From the NCBI GenBank assembly GCA_019038745.1, contig JAHOYV010000004.1, positions 1 through 64,000 on the forward strand: 64,000 bases of DNA, written 5' to 3'. Shown piece after piece: positions 1 through 8,490 of this stretch (positions are counted from its first letter, which is position 1; each line of letters starts with the position of its first letter). Under the pieces are notes generated by a model that saw only the letters and a program-made list of their open reading frames with translations, ran no database searches and was not told where the DNA came from. Made by a program: the position numbers and the translations under genes. Source of the stretch: Gemmatimonadales bacterium. Its GTDB lineage: Bacteria; Krumholzibacteriota; Krumholzibacteriia; LZORAL124-64-63.

Positions 1-400
1 GCTTGGTGGGCTGGGTGGGCTGGGTGGGCTGGGCGGGCTTGGTTGGGGCTACCGTTGGTGCAGGTTCGCCGGCCTCCTCGGAATCGGATAATCTAGACGG
101 GAATCCGGCCTCCTCAAATGAACATTCTTGGCCCAGAACTGCCTGGAGGGCATTAATGGTTTCGGTCAGGATCTCCAGCCCCTCATCCCAGTCCAAGGAA
201 CCCTCCGCCCAGCCAGCAGTTAGAATCGCCGCCTTGCGGCACGCGGCGGCCTCGGCTTCTTTCCCCATTTCCAGGAGAATTGCTGCCAGGTCCCCAAATT
301 TTTCCGGGAAATTTTCTACCGTTGAGAAATCGTTCTGATCGGCAAACACCAAGTCCTCAGAAATTTTTCCCACTAGGTCCAGAACATCCGAGATTTTCAT
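1..400 (-). CDS. partial hypothetical protein, N-terminal 133 residues
   Basis: An ATG at 400 opens a minus-strand frame that stays open to the window edge, so only the N-terminal part is present. A weak purine-rich site (AAAGGA) lies about 10 bases upstream. The first ~95 residues (beginning MKISDVLDLVGKISED) look like an acidic helical domain with many Glu and Ala residues and one pair of Trp-containing turns. After that comes a low-complexity linker with PTQ/PAQ triplets encoded by a 9-base tandem repeat. Such linkers usually join domains, so more domains probably follow outside the window. I do not recognise the family. The plus-strand frame over the same bases is glycine/tryptophan repeat translation and is not credible. 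Confidence 0.6.
   Translation of the reverse strand, partial: MKISDVLDLVGKISEDLVFADQNDFSTVENFPEKFGDLAAILLEMGKEAEAAACRKAAILTAGWAEGSLDWDEGLEILTETINALQAVLGQECSFEEAGFPSRLSDSEEAGEPAPTVAPTKPAQPTQPTQPTK
2..42. repeat. 9-base minisatellite inside the edge gene
   Basis: The unit GCTGGGTGG is repeated about four times with a single-base variant. On the minus strand it encodes Pro-Thr-Gln / Pro-Ala-Gln triplets of the linker of the edge gene. The array may continue beyond the window, so its full copy number cannot be seen. Confidence 0.7.
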
Positions 401-705
401 TCAATTAATCCTTTGGAAATCCCAATTCCCGTTAAGGGCCCACGATCAGCCAACGGGCACTGGTCAATACAACCAAAAGCAAAGGTTTTTAAGCCATAAG
501 GCTTTCCCATTGTGATTTTCGTTGGGAAGTAGGAAACCTTTAGAGAAACCATTAGCTGTTCCTAAAGATTTTTTTTGTGTTAGGCAAATCCACGGGCAAG
601 AGTTTTCGGAGGGTGCCATTACCAATAGGCAACACGTGCTCCGGAAGTTGTTTAGTGTTATAGTCACACAGAGATATTCAGAAACGGGTTTTCAGGGAGG
701 GGCAG
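401..705. other. divergent intergenic region, AT-richer
   Basis: This 305-base stretch lies between the divergent edge gene and the SDR gene, and no coding frame in it is convincing. It holds an inverted repeat TTCCCA...TGGGAA (504-509/523-528). It also holds a weak terminator- or attenuator-like structure on the plus strand: CTTTAG (538-543) can pair with CTAAAG (562-567) and is followed by a run of eight T (569-576). A GGAGGGG ribosome site precedes the SDR start at 706. Promoters for both genes must lie here, but no good -35/-10 pair stood out. Confidence 0.35.
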
Positions 706-1482
706 ATGACCATTACCACCGATCCTGTTCTATCCGGCAAAGTGGCGCTTGTGACGGGAGCCAACCGGGGCATTGGTCGGGCTGTCGCCAAGACCCTGGC
801 CGTCCACGGGGCGAAAGTGGCCGTCCATTTTCGTTCTGATTCCGCCAAAAGCCAGGAAGTTCTCACCCAATTGGAAGGAACGGGCCATGTGGCGCTGGAG
901 GCTGATCTGGGAGACCCTGAGGCCGCTTCGGGTCTTGCCGACCGGGCTGTCGCTGAGTTGGGCCGGTTGGATATTCTGGTTAACAATGCCGGTATTTACG
1001 ATCTCCACGACATTGCCGAGCTGCCCACCGAACGCTGGCGGGAAATCTGGGACCGAATCATCGCGGTGAACCTGAGTGGTCCGGCCCATGTCATTCAGGG
1101 GGCGGTTTCCCATTTGACGGCTGCCGGAGGTGGCCATATCGTGAATATCACGAGTAGGGGAGCCTTTCGGGGCGAGCCCCAGGCTCCGGCATACGGAGCG
1201 AGCAAGGCCGGCCTGAACAGTTTGAGCCAGTCGCTGGCCTTGGCTCTGGCGCCACGGGGAATTCATGTCGTGGCCGTAGCGCCTGGATGGGTCCTTACCG
1301 ACATGACGCGCGACCACCTGGGAGGGCAGGGGGGTGACGAGATTCGCTCGCAGAGTCCCCTGGGCCGGACCGCGCTGCCGCAGGAAGTGGCCCAGGTTGT
1401 TTTGTTGGCCGTGTCCGGTCGGGCGGACGCCATAACCGGGAGTATCATCGATGTGAACTGCGCCTCCTACTTGAGATCCTGA
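706..1482 (+). CDS. SDR family NAD(P)-dependent oxidoreductase
   Basis: This 258-residue protein has the length and motifs of a classical short-chain dehydrogenase/reductase. The cofactor motif TGANRGIG is at residues 17-24 and the NNAG stabilising motif near 91. A catalytic Ser lies in NITSRGA and the YGASK active-site Tyr/Lys follows about 13 residues later. The C-terminal SGRADAITGSIIDVN segment matches the usual 'G(Q)xxxVDGG' tail, though the final Gly-Gly is replaced. The nucleotide-binding Rossmann fold implies a cytoplasmic enzyme. The substrate cannot be told from sequence; family members include 3-oxoacyl-ACP reductases and glucose dehydrogenases. A strong GGAGGGG site supports the start. 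It may be cotranscribed with the signalling gene 20 bases downstream. Confidence 0.9.
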   Translation: MTITTDPVLSGKVALVTGANRGIGRAVAKTLAVHGAKVAVHFRSDSAKSQEVLTQLEGTGHVALEADLGDPEAASGLADRAVAELGRLDILVNNAGIYDLHDIAELPTERWREIWDRIIAVNLSGPAHVIQGAVSHLTAAGGGHIVNITSRGAFRGEPQAPAYGASKAGLNSLSQSLALALAPRGIHVVAVAPGWVLTDMTRDHLGGQGGDEIRSQSPLGRTALPQEVAQVVLLAVSGRADAITGSIIDVNCASYLRS

Positions 1483-1502
1483 ACTCCCAAGGAGGGATCG
1501 AA

Positions 1503-3650
1503 ATGGAAGCAGGGAAATCCAAAGGCGAGGTTGGGCCCGCCAAAGATCAAACCAAAGCCCACGCCGATGCCAGAATCGCTGGGCTCCGGAAAGAACTGGC
1601 CAAGGGCAACGCCTTTACTGAAGCACTCCTTGAAAATCTACCCGTAGGCATAGCGGTGAACACCATCGACAAGGGTGACATCGGCTACGCCAACCAAAAA
1701 TACCTGGAAATCTACGGGGACTGGACCCATGGCGATTTCACGAATTTGGACGACTTCTTCAAAAACGTTTATCGGGATCCCAATGAGAGAGAAAAGGTGC
1801 GACAGCGGATCTTGCTGGACATAGCCAGCGGGGACCTGGAGAACATGCGCTGGGACGATCTGCGCATCACTTGCAGGGACGGTACCGAGAAAATACTGGC
1901 AGTGCAAAACATTCCCCTGCCGGAGATGAACCTGATGATCTCAACCGTGCAGGACATCACCGATCAGAAGTTCACCGAGCAGGCCCTTCGCGAGAGCGAA
2001 CGCCGCTACCAGGTGATGGCCGAATCCTCGCCGGTGGGGATTTTTCGTCTGGATTCAAGCGGTCGCTGCTGCCACGTGAACAAACGCTGGCGGGAGATGG
2101 CCGGCCTGACCCTGACCCAGGCCCTGGGCGAAAGCTGGGTTGTTGCCATCCATCCGGAGGATCGAGTTTCGATCAACGAGACTTGGCAGGCTGCGCTGCA
2201 GGAGCGACGATCCTACAAGGCCGAGTGTCGTTTCAAGCGGACCGGGGGCATGACCACATGGGTGTTTTGCCAAACGGAACCGATCTTCGACACGCAGGGC
2301 AACCTGGAGGGATTCATAGGCTCGGTCACGGATATCAGCCGGCGCAAACGGACCGAGGAGGAGGTAAGACAGCTTGCCTACTACGACACGTTGACTCATT
2401 TGCCCAACCGCTCTTTTTTTCAGGAGCAGTTGGAGCGTGCCCTGGGGACCGCCCGGCGGACAGGCCACCACGTTGCTCTCCTGTTCTGCGACCTGGACAA
2501 TTTCAAGGACATAAACGATTCCCTCGGCCACGACAAGGGCGATCTGCTGCTGAAGGCCATCGCCCAGCGGCTGAATTCCTGCATCCGCCGCGGTGACACC
2601 CTCTGTCGCCTGGGCGGAGACGAATTCGTGCTGTTGTTGCCCACGGTCAGCCACGACCGGGAGGTGGTCTCGGTTGCCCGCAAGATCCAGGAGGCGATGA
2701 AGCATTCATTCGACCTGGCGGGCCAGGAGGTATTCTCGACCACGAGCATCGGTATCGCCGTTCACCCGGAGGACGGCGATAACGTCAGTACCCTGCTCAA
2801 ACACGCAGACATGGCTATGTATGCTGCCAAGGGCCGTGGCCGTAACCGTTATCGGTTCTTCTGCGAGGATATGAATCTGCGTGCCGTCGAGCGGATGAAG
2901 TTGGAAGTGGGATTACGACAGGCCGTGGCCAACGATGAACTCTCCCTGGCCTGGCAGCCCCAATACGACCTACGCAAGGGCCGGTTGATCGGGGTGGAGG
3001 CCCTCCTTCGGTGGGATCACCCCGTCTTGGGTCGGATCGGACCCGCCAAGTTCATTCCCTTGGCCGAAGAGACCGGCCTGATCCATGAAATCGGCGCTTG
3101 GGTTCTGCGCACAGCCTGCTCCCAGGCCCGCCGGTGGAAGGATGATGGAATAGACAACCTGCGTTTGGCTGTCAACCTATCCGCCAGTCAGTTTGTCGAA
3201 CCGGGACTGGTGGAATTGGTGCAGCGTATCCTGAAAGAGACAGGTCTTGATCCTTCGGGACTGGAATTGGAGATAACGGAGAGCATGCTGATGCAGGACG
3301 CCGATGTGGCCCTGAAGACCCTGAATGGCTTGCACCAGTATGGTGTGAAGCTGGCCATCGACGACTTCGGAACCGGATTTTCCTCCCTGCTTTACCTGAA
3401 GAATTACCCCATCGGCAGAATCAAGATCGCTCGGGAGTTCGTGAAGGACATAACGCGCAACACCAACGATGCGGCCATCGCCGGCACGGTTATTTCCATG
3501 GCTCGTCACTTGTCGATGCAGGCTATCGCCGAAGGTGTGGAGACCGAGGCCCAGGCGGCGGTTCTACGAGAACTGGATTGCCCTGAGGTTCAAGGATTTT
3601 ATTTCGCCAGGCCCATGAGCGCGGAGGCGTTTGGAGAGCAGCTTCACTGA
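1503..3650 (+). CDS. PAS-PAS-GGDEF-EAL cyclic-di-GMP signalling protein
   Basis: The 715-residue protein has no membrane segments and begins with a short charged helix. Two PAS domains occupy about residues 35-155 and 165-285, each ending in the 'V(Q/T)DITxxK/R' PAC signature. A GGDEF domain follows: the intact GGDEF motif is at 371-375, with an inhibitory RxxD site (RRGD) five residues ahead. The EAL domain starts near 470, with EAL at 499-501, ITESML, DDFGTG at 620-625 and AEGVET near 675. The diguanylate cyclase half therefore looks active and product-inhibited. In the EAL half, the usual K-I-D motif reads K641-I642-A643, losing an Asp that lies next to the metal site, so phosphodiesterase activity is less certain. 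An AAGGAGGG ribosome site precedes the ATG. Confidence 0.95.
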   Translation: MEAGKSKGEVGPAKDQTKAHADARIAGLRKELAKGNAFTEALLENLPVGIAVNTIDKGDIGYANQKYLEIYGDWTHGDFTNLDDFFKNVYRDPNEREKVRQRILLDIASGDLENMRWDDLRITCRDGTEKILAVQNIPLPEMNLMISTVQDITDQKFTEQALRESERRYQVMAESSPVGIFRLDSSGRCCHVNKRWREMAGLTLTQALGESWVVAIHPEDRVSINETWQAALQERRSYKAECRFKRTGGMTTWVFCQTEPIFDTQGNLEGFIGSVTDISRRKRTEEEVRQLAYYDTLTHLPNRSFFQEQLERALGTARRTGHHVALLFCDLDNFKDINDSLGHDKGDLLLKAIAQRLNSCIRRGDTLCRLGGDEFVLLLPTVSHDREVVSVARKIQEAMKHSFDLAGQEVFSTTSIGIAVHPEDGDNVSTLLKHADMAMYAAKGRGRNRYRFFCEDMNLRAVERMKLEVGLRQAVANDELSLAWQPQYDLRKGRLIGVEALLRWDHPVLGRIGPAKFIPLAEETGLIHEIGAWVLRTACSQARRWKDDGIDNLRLAVNLSASQFVEPGLVELVQRILKETGLDPSGLELEITESMLMQDADVALKTLNGLHQYGVKLAIDDFGTGFSSLLYLKNYPIGRIKIAREFVKDITRNTNDAAIAGTVISMARHLSMQAIAEGVETEAQAAVLRELDCPEVQGFYFARPMSAEAFGEQLH

Positions 3651-3686
3651 AACGGACGCAGACCTACCGCCAGGGTCCAAGTAATA

Positions 3687-4853
3687 TCAGAACCGCCGGC
3701 CCAGCCCGAAGGGCAGGTGTCTCAGGGACCCGAAAGTGATTCCCCCCATGAAATTGTTGCTCTGGTCCAATGCCAGGAAAAACCCTGGGCGGAGGAATCC
3801 GGCCTTGATCAGGCCCGGGTACACGTTCAGTCGATAGCGATAGTCCTTGGTTTTGGCGTACAGGAAGGAGGCCAGGAGGGAGTTATGGCGGTCGTAGAAC
3901 AGGCCGCCTGAGGCGGCCAGATCCATGCCATGTGTATACTCGGTGACTTTGAACAGGTTCTTGGCGGTCAGGCCCAGTCCGAAGGAAAAACAGCGACCGC
4001 TGGGGCGGGTAAAGGACAGGCCCACTTCAGCATGTGTTCCCCAGTGGTAAAAGATACTTTTACTGCCGTTCCGGTTCAGGTGGTACTTGACCACGTAGTT
4101 CTGTCCCTGGTTGTAGAGCTCCTGTCCGTCGGGCAGGTAGGCCGGCTGGAAGGACCAGTCGGTCATGTGCAGCGTGCGACTGAAGAAGTGGGCTACCCGG
4201 TCGGAGCCGAATAGTAAAAAGCTGGCGGGATTGAAGATCAGAAAGTCGGCGACCGGGTCGGTGGTAGGTCCGATATAGTCGTTGTTCTCAACAACCTCGT
4301 TCAGAAGGTGGTAGACGAAAAGAGTGACGCTGGCCGAAATCCGTGGCTTCGGGATTTCGTGGTATCGGTAATATTCGATCATCATGCGATAACCCATGCC
4401 GCCGCCCAACAGGTGGTTCATATAGTTCGGCCAGTAATGGGCCTGTCCGGAGTTGATCGAGATGGGGATGATCTCGCGGGAGAGAAAATCCCATAAGCCA
4501 GCCTGCCGAATCGACCAGTACGGGTCGCTGAGGTTGTCCATCACGTTTCGTAAGCCCCTCCCATACATGATTTTGAAGGGCGTGTTTTCCTTGTTTTCAA
4601 TCTGCAGAATGCCATAGCCCCCGTTGATGATCATCCTAAGAGGGTGGATCAGAAGTTGGGAACCGTAATCGAGGCCGTAGTAGAAGTAGAAATCCTCATC
4701 GTGACCGGGGATGGTACCCCCGTGAGGCGGCAAAGTTGGATCGAAACGGATCTCCTGATCCGCTACCGCTACGGGGATCGTTGCCAAGGAAAAAACGCAG
4801 ACCAGCAGTGAGACCGAACAGGCGGCCCTCAAAAAAGATTGGGTATTCGTCAT
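3687..4853 (-). CDS. outer-membrane protein, DUF3943-like
   Basis: The 388-residue product starts with a signal peptide (hydrophobic core SLLVCVFSLATIPVAVA). It is rich in aromatic residues and alternating beta-strand patterns and ends in a terminal Phe, as outer-membrane barrels do. A conserved-looking central block around HYWPNYMNHLLGGGMGYR resembles the proline/asparagine-containing core of DUF3943 proteins; I give that family from memory. Its function is unknown. The ATG overlaps the stop of the upstream dGTPase gene by four bases (ATGA), so it is translationally coupled and forms the last gene of the trmH-dgt-omp operon. Why an envelope barrel is coupled to nucleotide enzymes is unclear. 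Confidence 0.7.
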   Translation of the reverse strand: MTNTQSFLRAACSVSLLVCVFSLATIPVAVADQEIRFDPTLPPHGGTIPGHDEDFYFYYGLDYGSQLLIHPLRMIINGGYGILQIENKENTPFKIMYGRGLRNVMDNLSDPYWSIRQAGLWDFLSREIIPISINSGQAHYWPNYMNHLLGGGMGYRMMIEYYRYHEIPKPRISASVTLFVYHLLNEVVENNDYIGPTTDPVADFLIFNPASFLLFGSDRVAHFFSRTLHMTDWSFQPAYLPDGQELYNQGQNYVVKYHLNRNGSKSIFYHWGTHAEVGLSFTRPSGRCFSFGLGLTAKNLFKVTEYTHGMDLAASGGLFYDRHNSLLASFLYAKTKDYRYRLNVYPGLIKAGFLRPGFFLALDQSNNFMGGITFGSLRHLPFGLGRRF

Positions 4854-6133
4854 ATCAGATCCACAATGGATCCGAAATCGGGATCGAACATACGTTTGTA
4901 GATCCGGTTGGCGAACCCGTCGGTCATGCCTGCCAGATAGTCGCAGATGATCCGGGCGCGGCGGGGATCATCGTCACCGGTTTGGTCCATCTCCCGCTCG
5001 AAGTCGCCGGAGAGCAGTGCCAACTCCGGCTGCCCCTGATGCCGGCAATTCCTGCCCAGGTAGTTTTCAGTCAAGGCCTGGAATAAACGCTGGAGCATAT
5101 AACCGCCCTTGTATTCGAGTTGGCATATCTGTGGCGACCTGAAGACCAGGTTTCGGGCCAGGGTTGCGTAGAGCATTTGTTCGGCCTGTACCTCGGGATC
5201 AACGACAATGCCGAAGCGGTAGCGGTTGGTTTTTTCGCTCATGAAGTTGCTCCGTTCAACGAGAGAGACGGCCTCGACGAACGAACCAATTTTCCGATTC
5301 ATCATGCGTTCAAGGTTCCCCTCGCCCAGGGCCTGGACAAGCTCCTCGATATTCTTTTCCCGCTCCGGTGAAATGTCCAAGTTTCCTGCCCAGCGCCGGA
5401 TGAGTTCTACGTTCAGGAAACCTGCGTTGGCGCTGTCAACGAGATCATTCAGGGAATAGGCAGTGTCGTCGGCCCAGTCCATGATCTGGCATTCCAGGCT
5501 GCGAAAGGCGTTAAGGGGCTTGCCGGGGGACAACTCCGCCGGAATCTGAGTTCCGTCGAAAACGAAATCAAGGAAAGGTGCCTGGTCGTCGAAAATGAAA
5601 TGATTCACCGGGTTGTCCCATTGGCTGAACAGGGTCTTGTATTTCAGGACTCCGTCAATGAAGGCGCGTGATGGGTTCAGGCCTCGTCTGCTGTGACCGC
5701 TGGTGAAGATAATCTCGGTTATCAGCCTCAGGGTCTGTGCGTTTCCTTCGAAGCCGCCCCAGGGCAGCATCAATTTGTGCAAGGTGCTTTCACCGGCATG
5801 ACCGAAGGGAGGGTGCCCGATGTCGTGAGCCAGGGCACAGGCTTCGACCAGCGCTTCATCGATGTGGAAATCCCGATTGAGCTGTTTGCTGGTGCTGTTC
5901 AGGCGGCGCACGATAGAACCGGCGATCTGGCCCACCTCTATGCTGTGGGTCAGGCGGGTGCGGTAGAAATCGTATTCGCCGGAGAGGAAAACCTGCGTCT
6001 TGGCCTGGAGGCGCCGGAAGGCGGCGTTGTGGACCAGACGGTCGTGCCCGCGTTGGAATACCGAACGGTAATCCGGTGGGCGCGGTTCCAGTTCTTCGCA
6101 GTCGAAATCGTTATAGAATCCATTCTCTGTCAT
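4850..6133 (-). CDS. dgt: deoxyguanosinetriphosphate triphosphohydrolase-like protein
   Basis: The 427-residue protein is an HD-superfamily dNTP triphosphohydrolase, which releases tripolyphosphate from dGTP and related nucleotides. The N-terminal block FRRLQAKTQVF and LTHSIEVGQIA are typical of the family. The metal-binding HD pair sits in AHDIGHPPFGHAGE, and the C-terminal QICQLEYKG segment is also typical. Length fits the non-enterobacterial branch. The ATG overlaps the end of the upstream methyltransferase gene by four bases and its own stop overlaps the following gene, so three genes are coupled. Confidence 0.93.
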   Translation of the reverse strand: MTENGFYNDFDCEELEPRPPDYRSVFQRGHDRLVHNAAFRRLQAKTQVFLSGEYDFYRTRLTHSIEVGQIAGSIVRRLNSTSKQLNRDFHIDEALVEACALAHDIGHPPFGHAGESTLHKLMLPWGGFEGNAQTLRLITEIIFTSGHSRRGLNPSRAFIDGVLKYKTLFSQWDNPVNHFIFDDQAPFLDFVFDGTQIPAELSPGKPLNAFRSLECQIMDWADDTAYSLNDLVDSANAGFLNVELIRRWAGNLDISPEREKNIEELVQALGEGNLERMMNRKIGSFVEAVSLVERSNFMSEKTNRYRFGIVVDPEVQAEQMLYATLARNLVFRSPQICQLEYKGGYMLQRLFQALTENYLGRNCRHQGQPELALLSGDFEREMDQTGDDDPRRARIICDYLAGMTDGFANRIYKRMFDPDFGSIVDLI

Positions 6134-7065
6134 CTAGTCGCCTTTCCGTGGCCTGTCCTTTGCCGGACGCACTCGTACAGAAGGATGGCGGCGGTGGTCG
6201 AAATATTCAAAGAGTCGCCCACGCCCATCATGGGCAAGGCGACACGGAGGTCGGCATTCGTCAACCAGGGTTCACTCAAACCCTCATGCTCGGCACCCAG
6301 GATTATGGCGACAGGGCCGGTCATATCGGCCTCGGCCCAGTTGTTGTCGGTACGTTTATTGTCAGTAGGTTTGGTTTCAGCGGTTTCACAGTTCACCAAT
6401 GGGGTCGTGGCCAGGATGCGAACTTCGTGCCTGGACAGGAAATGGCGAATCTCGGTCTCCGATGCGGCCAGGCAGGGTATGTGGAAACATGCTCCCCGCG
6501 AAGCTCGCAGAACGTTGGGATTGTAAAGATCGGTGCCTTGGCCGCAGACCAGCACGGCATCGGCTCCGGCTCCGTCTGCGATCCGCTGTACTGCCCCCAG
6601 GTTACCTGGTTTTTCCAGGTTTTCTACAACAACGATCAGGGGCGGATTATCCTGAGACAGGTTCAAGTCAGCCAATTCCAGCACGGGTGGGGAGGCCACA
6701 GCCAGTAGGCCTTCGGAGTGTTCGCGGTAGGAGATCTTATCCATTACGTGGGAGGGGACCTCGAACACTGAGGGCGGGGCGGAGCTTGGATCGGTGACAT
6801 TTCCTGCTGTTAAAAGCTCTCTTAGGGCAGCCGTAGCAGAGGATTCCTGTTCGCGACAATACCAGATCTCGGTGAAGGCAATGCCCGCATCTCTGGCCCT
6901 GCTGATAACTAATGGTTCTTCAATGATGGTCAGGCCAAGCTTGCGGCGCTCTTGGGCGGCACGTAACCGAACCATGGTTTTGACCCGGTCGTTCTGAAGG
7001 CTGGTTATTTGTTTCGGGTCGGCCAATAGTGATCTTCCGGAAAAGATGAATCCGTATTTCCCCAA
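6130..7065 (-). CDS. TrmH/SpoU-family RNA 2'-O-methyltransferase
   Basis: The 311-residue protein carries the SPOUT knot signatures: motif 1 in PGNLGAVQRIADGAGAD, motif 2 in ILGAEHEGLSEPWL, and motif 3 in ALPMMGVGDSLNISTTAAI. It has an N-terminal substrate-binding domain (ITSLQNDRVKTMVRLR) as in rRNA methylases of the RlmB/AviRb type. It would methylate a ribose 2'-OH in rRNA or tRNA using S-adenosylmethionine; the exact site cannot be read from sequence. An insertion of about 20 polar residues (ETAETKPTDNKRTDNNW) sits before motif 2. The listed ATG lies slightly upstream of the conserved region, so the true start could be a few codons further in. It is the first gene of the coupled operon with dgt. 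Confidence 0.88.
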   Translation of the reverse strand: MGKYGFIFSGRSLLADPKQITSLQNDRVKTMVRLRAAQERRKLGLTIIEEPLVISRARDAGIAFTEIWYCREQESSATAALRELLTAGNVTDPSSAPPSVFEVPSHVMDKISYREHSEGLLAVASPPVLELADLNLSQDNPPLIVVVENLEKPGNLGAVQRIADGAGADAVLVCGQGTDLYNPNVLRASRGACFHIPCLAASETEIRHFLSRHEVRILATTPLVNCETAETKPTDNKRTDNNWAEADMTGPVAIILGAEHEGLSEPWLTNADLRVALPMMGVGDSLNISTTAAILLYECVRQRTGHGKATR

Positions 7066-7142
7066 ATCTAGCCGACAGTCTCCAAGGCTGGAAGAGGAAA
7101 CTAATGCTTTGCCACGAAATTGTGCTTACGGCAGAAAACATT

Positions 7143-7171
7143 TTGACTTATTCTGGACTGCAAGATATATT
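7143..7171 (+). promoter_or_regulatory. sigma70-type promoter TTGACT-N17-TATATT
   Basis: TTGACT at 7143-7148 and TATATT at 7166-7171 are separated by exactly 17 bases. They lie 57 bases ahead of the start of the membrane protein at 7229, which has an AAGGAGG ribosome site. The same hexamers and spacing recur at the arsR promoter, supporting a vegetative sigma factor with near-consensus preference. Confidence 0.75.
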
Positions 7172-7228
7172 CTAAATTCAACAGATAAATAGATTAGAAC
7201 GTAAGGGACTGTCTATAAGGAGGCCGAA

Positions 7229-8407
7229 ATGGCGATGAAGAAGAATCTGGGTGAGGAATACACTCCGACTTATTTTCTGGCAGCTCTGGGTAACGGTGGC
7301 CTGGCTGTAACGTTTTATATGGCTCTGCACTTCCTGATTCCGCACAAGGGTCTACCCATGGCGGTGTTTTCCTCGGTGCAGGATGTATTTTCCGGTCCCA
7401 GTATCAGTCTGAAGATTCTAACCGGAGTTGCGCTTGTCGGCATCCTGGTTATGGCCTTCCGTCATTACTACATGTTGATCTGGAATTGGCGGGAATATCT
7501 ACAATTCAAGAAGACCCCGGCTTATGAGACCTTGAAGTCTGGTCAGCAGGCGATTTCCATCAGCACGATTCCGTTGACCCTGGCCATGTCCGTGAATGTG
7601 TTTTTCATTCTGGGCGGCGTGTTCGTGCCCGGTTTGTGGGATGTCGTGGAATATCTCTTCCCGGTGGCCCTGGTGGCCTTCCTGCTGATCGGCGTCTACG
7701 CAATGCGTGTTTTCATCGAATTCGCCACTCACAGTTTGACGACCGGCACCTTCGACTGCTCACACAACAATAGTTTAAGTCAGATGATAGCCATCTTTGC
7801 CTTTGTGATGGTCGCCGTGGGATTCGCCGCCCCGGCCGCCATGAGTACTTCATTGGTAACCTCGGTGCTTGGAATTATCGGGTCGCTCTTCTTCCTGACC
7901 GCTACGATCCTGTTCGGGGCCCAACAAATGGTTCTGGGCTTCCACTCGATGACCGAGCATGGCATTGATCGAAAAAACAGCCCCTCCCTGTGGATCATCG
8001 TGCCGATCATGACCTTGATTGGAATCAGTGTGGTGCGCCTGCTTCACGGGATGCACGTGAATCTGGGAGTACACACTTCGGACGGTGAGCAGTTCGCCAT
8101 ACTCGTAGTCTTTGTTTCTATCCAGTTGATGTTCGGCATGATGGGCTACCTGGTAATGAAGCAGGTGGGCTACTTCAAGGAATACGTCAACGGGGATGGG
8201 AAAATTCCCGGCAGCTACGCCCTGATCTGCCCCGGGGTGGCGCTGAACGTGTTCGGTATGTTCCTGGTACACATGGGATTCATCAAAGTGGGCCTGTTTG
8301 CCCAGTTCTCCATTCCTCACTTCATTCTGCTGGCCCTGTTGGTCTATCTGCAGTTCAAGACGATCTGGGTTTTGCTGAAGCTGGATCGGAAGTTGTTGTA
8401 CCGCTAG
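7229..8407 (+). CDS. polytopic membrane protein, TDT/TsoY-like
   Basis: This 392-residue protein has about ten hydrophobic segments. It begins MAMKKNLGEEYTPTYFLA, followed by a GNGGLAVTFYM first helix reminiscent of the tellurite-resistance/dicarboxylate transporter (TDT) fold. The late segment YALICPGVALNVFG has a Cys-Pro-Gly that, as I recall, is the position occupied by selenocysteine or cysteine in proteins named TsoY; here the codon is an ordinary Cys. I therefore suggest a Cys-form TsoY relative, with TDT-type transporter as the wider assignment. Substrate is unknown. It stands alone between a strong promoter and a strong terminator, so it is a monocistronic unit. Confidence 0.55.
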   Translation: MAMKKNLGEEYTPTYFLAALGNGGLAVTFYMALHFLIPHKGLPMAVFSSVQDVFSGPSISLKILTGVALVGILVMAFRHYYMLIWNWREYLQFKKTPAYETLKSGQQAISISTIPLTLAMSVNVFFILGGVFVPGLWDVVEYLFPVALVAFLLIGVYAMRVFIEFATHSLTTGTFDCSHNNSLSQMIAIFAFVMVAVGFAAPAAMSTSLVTSVLGIIGSLFFLTATILFGAQQMVLGFHSMTEHGIDRKNSPSLWIIVPIMTLIGISVVRLLHGMHVNLGVHTSDGEQFAILVVFVSIQLMFGMMGYLVMKQVGYFKEYVNGDGKIPGSYALICPGVALNVFGMFLVHMGFIKVGLFAQFSIPHFILLALLVYLQFKTIWVLLKLDRKLLYR

Positions 8408-8409
8408 CT

Positions 8410-8437
8410 TTGGTCTTTGAAAATCTTGGTCTTTGAA
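8410..8437. repeat. 12-base direct repeat, period 16
   Basis: TTGGTCTTTGAA occurs at 8410-8421 and again at 8426-8437, just after the stop codon of the membrane protein. It looks like a short replication-slippage duplication; no function is evident. Confidence 0.7.
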
Positions 8438-8446
8438 GAAACAGTG

Positions 8447-8476
8447 ACGGCGCCGGGTTTATCCGGCGCCGTTTTC
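8447..8476 (+). terminator. Rho-independent terminator
   Basis: ACGGCGCCGG (8447-8456) pairs with CCGGCGCCGT (8463-8472) around a short TTTAT-containing loop and is followed by TTTTC. It ends the membrane-protein transcript. It may also serve the convergent thioesterase gene, although the T-run is on the plus side. Confidence 0.85.
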
Positions 8477-8490
8477 TCCCAATACAACTC

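Noticed and set aside
3-338. Plus-strand frame with Gly-Trp-Val repeats at the left edge
   Set aside because: It is the reverse reading of the Pro-Thr-Gln linker repeat of the minus-strand edge gene, which has a better start and composition.
464-839. Short frames on both strands in the gap before the SDR gene
   Set aside because: They overlap the SDR start or lack ribosome sites and show no protein-like pattern.
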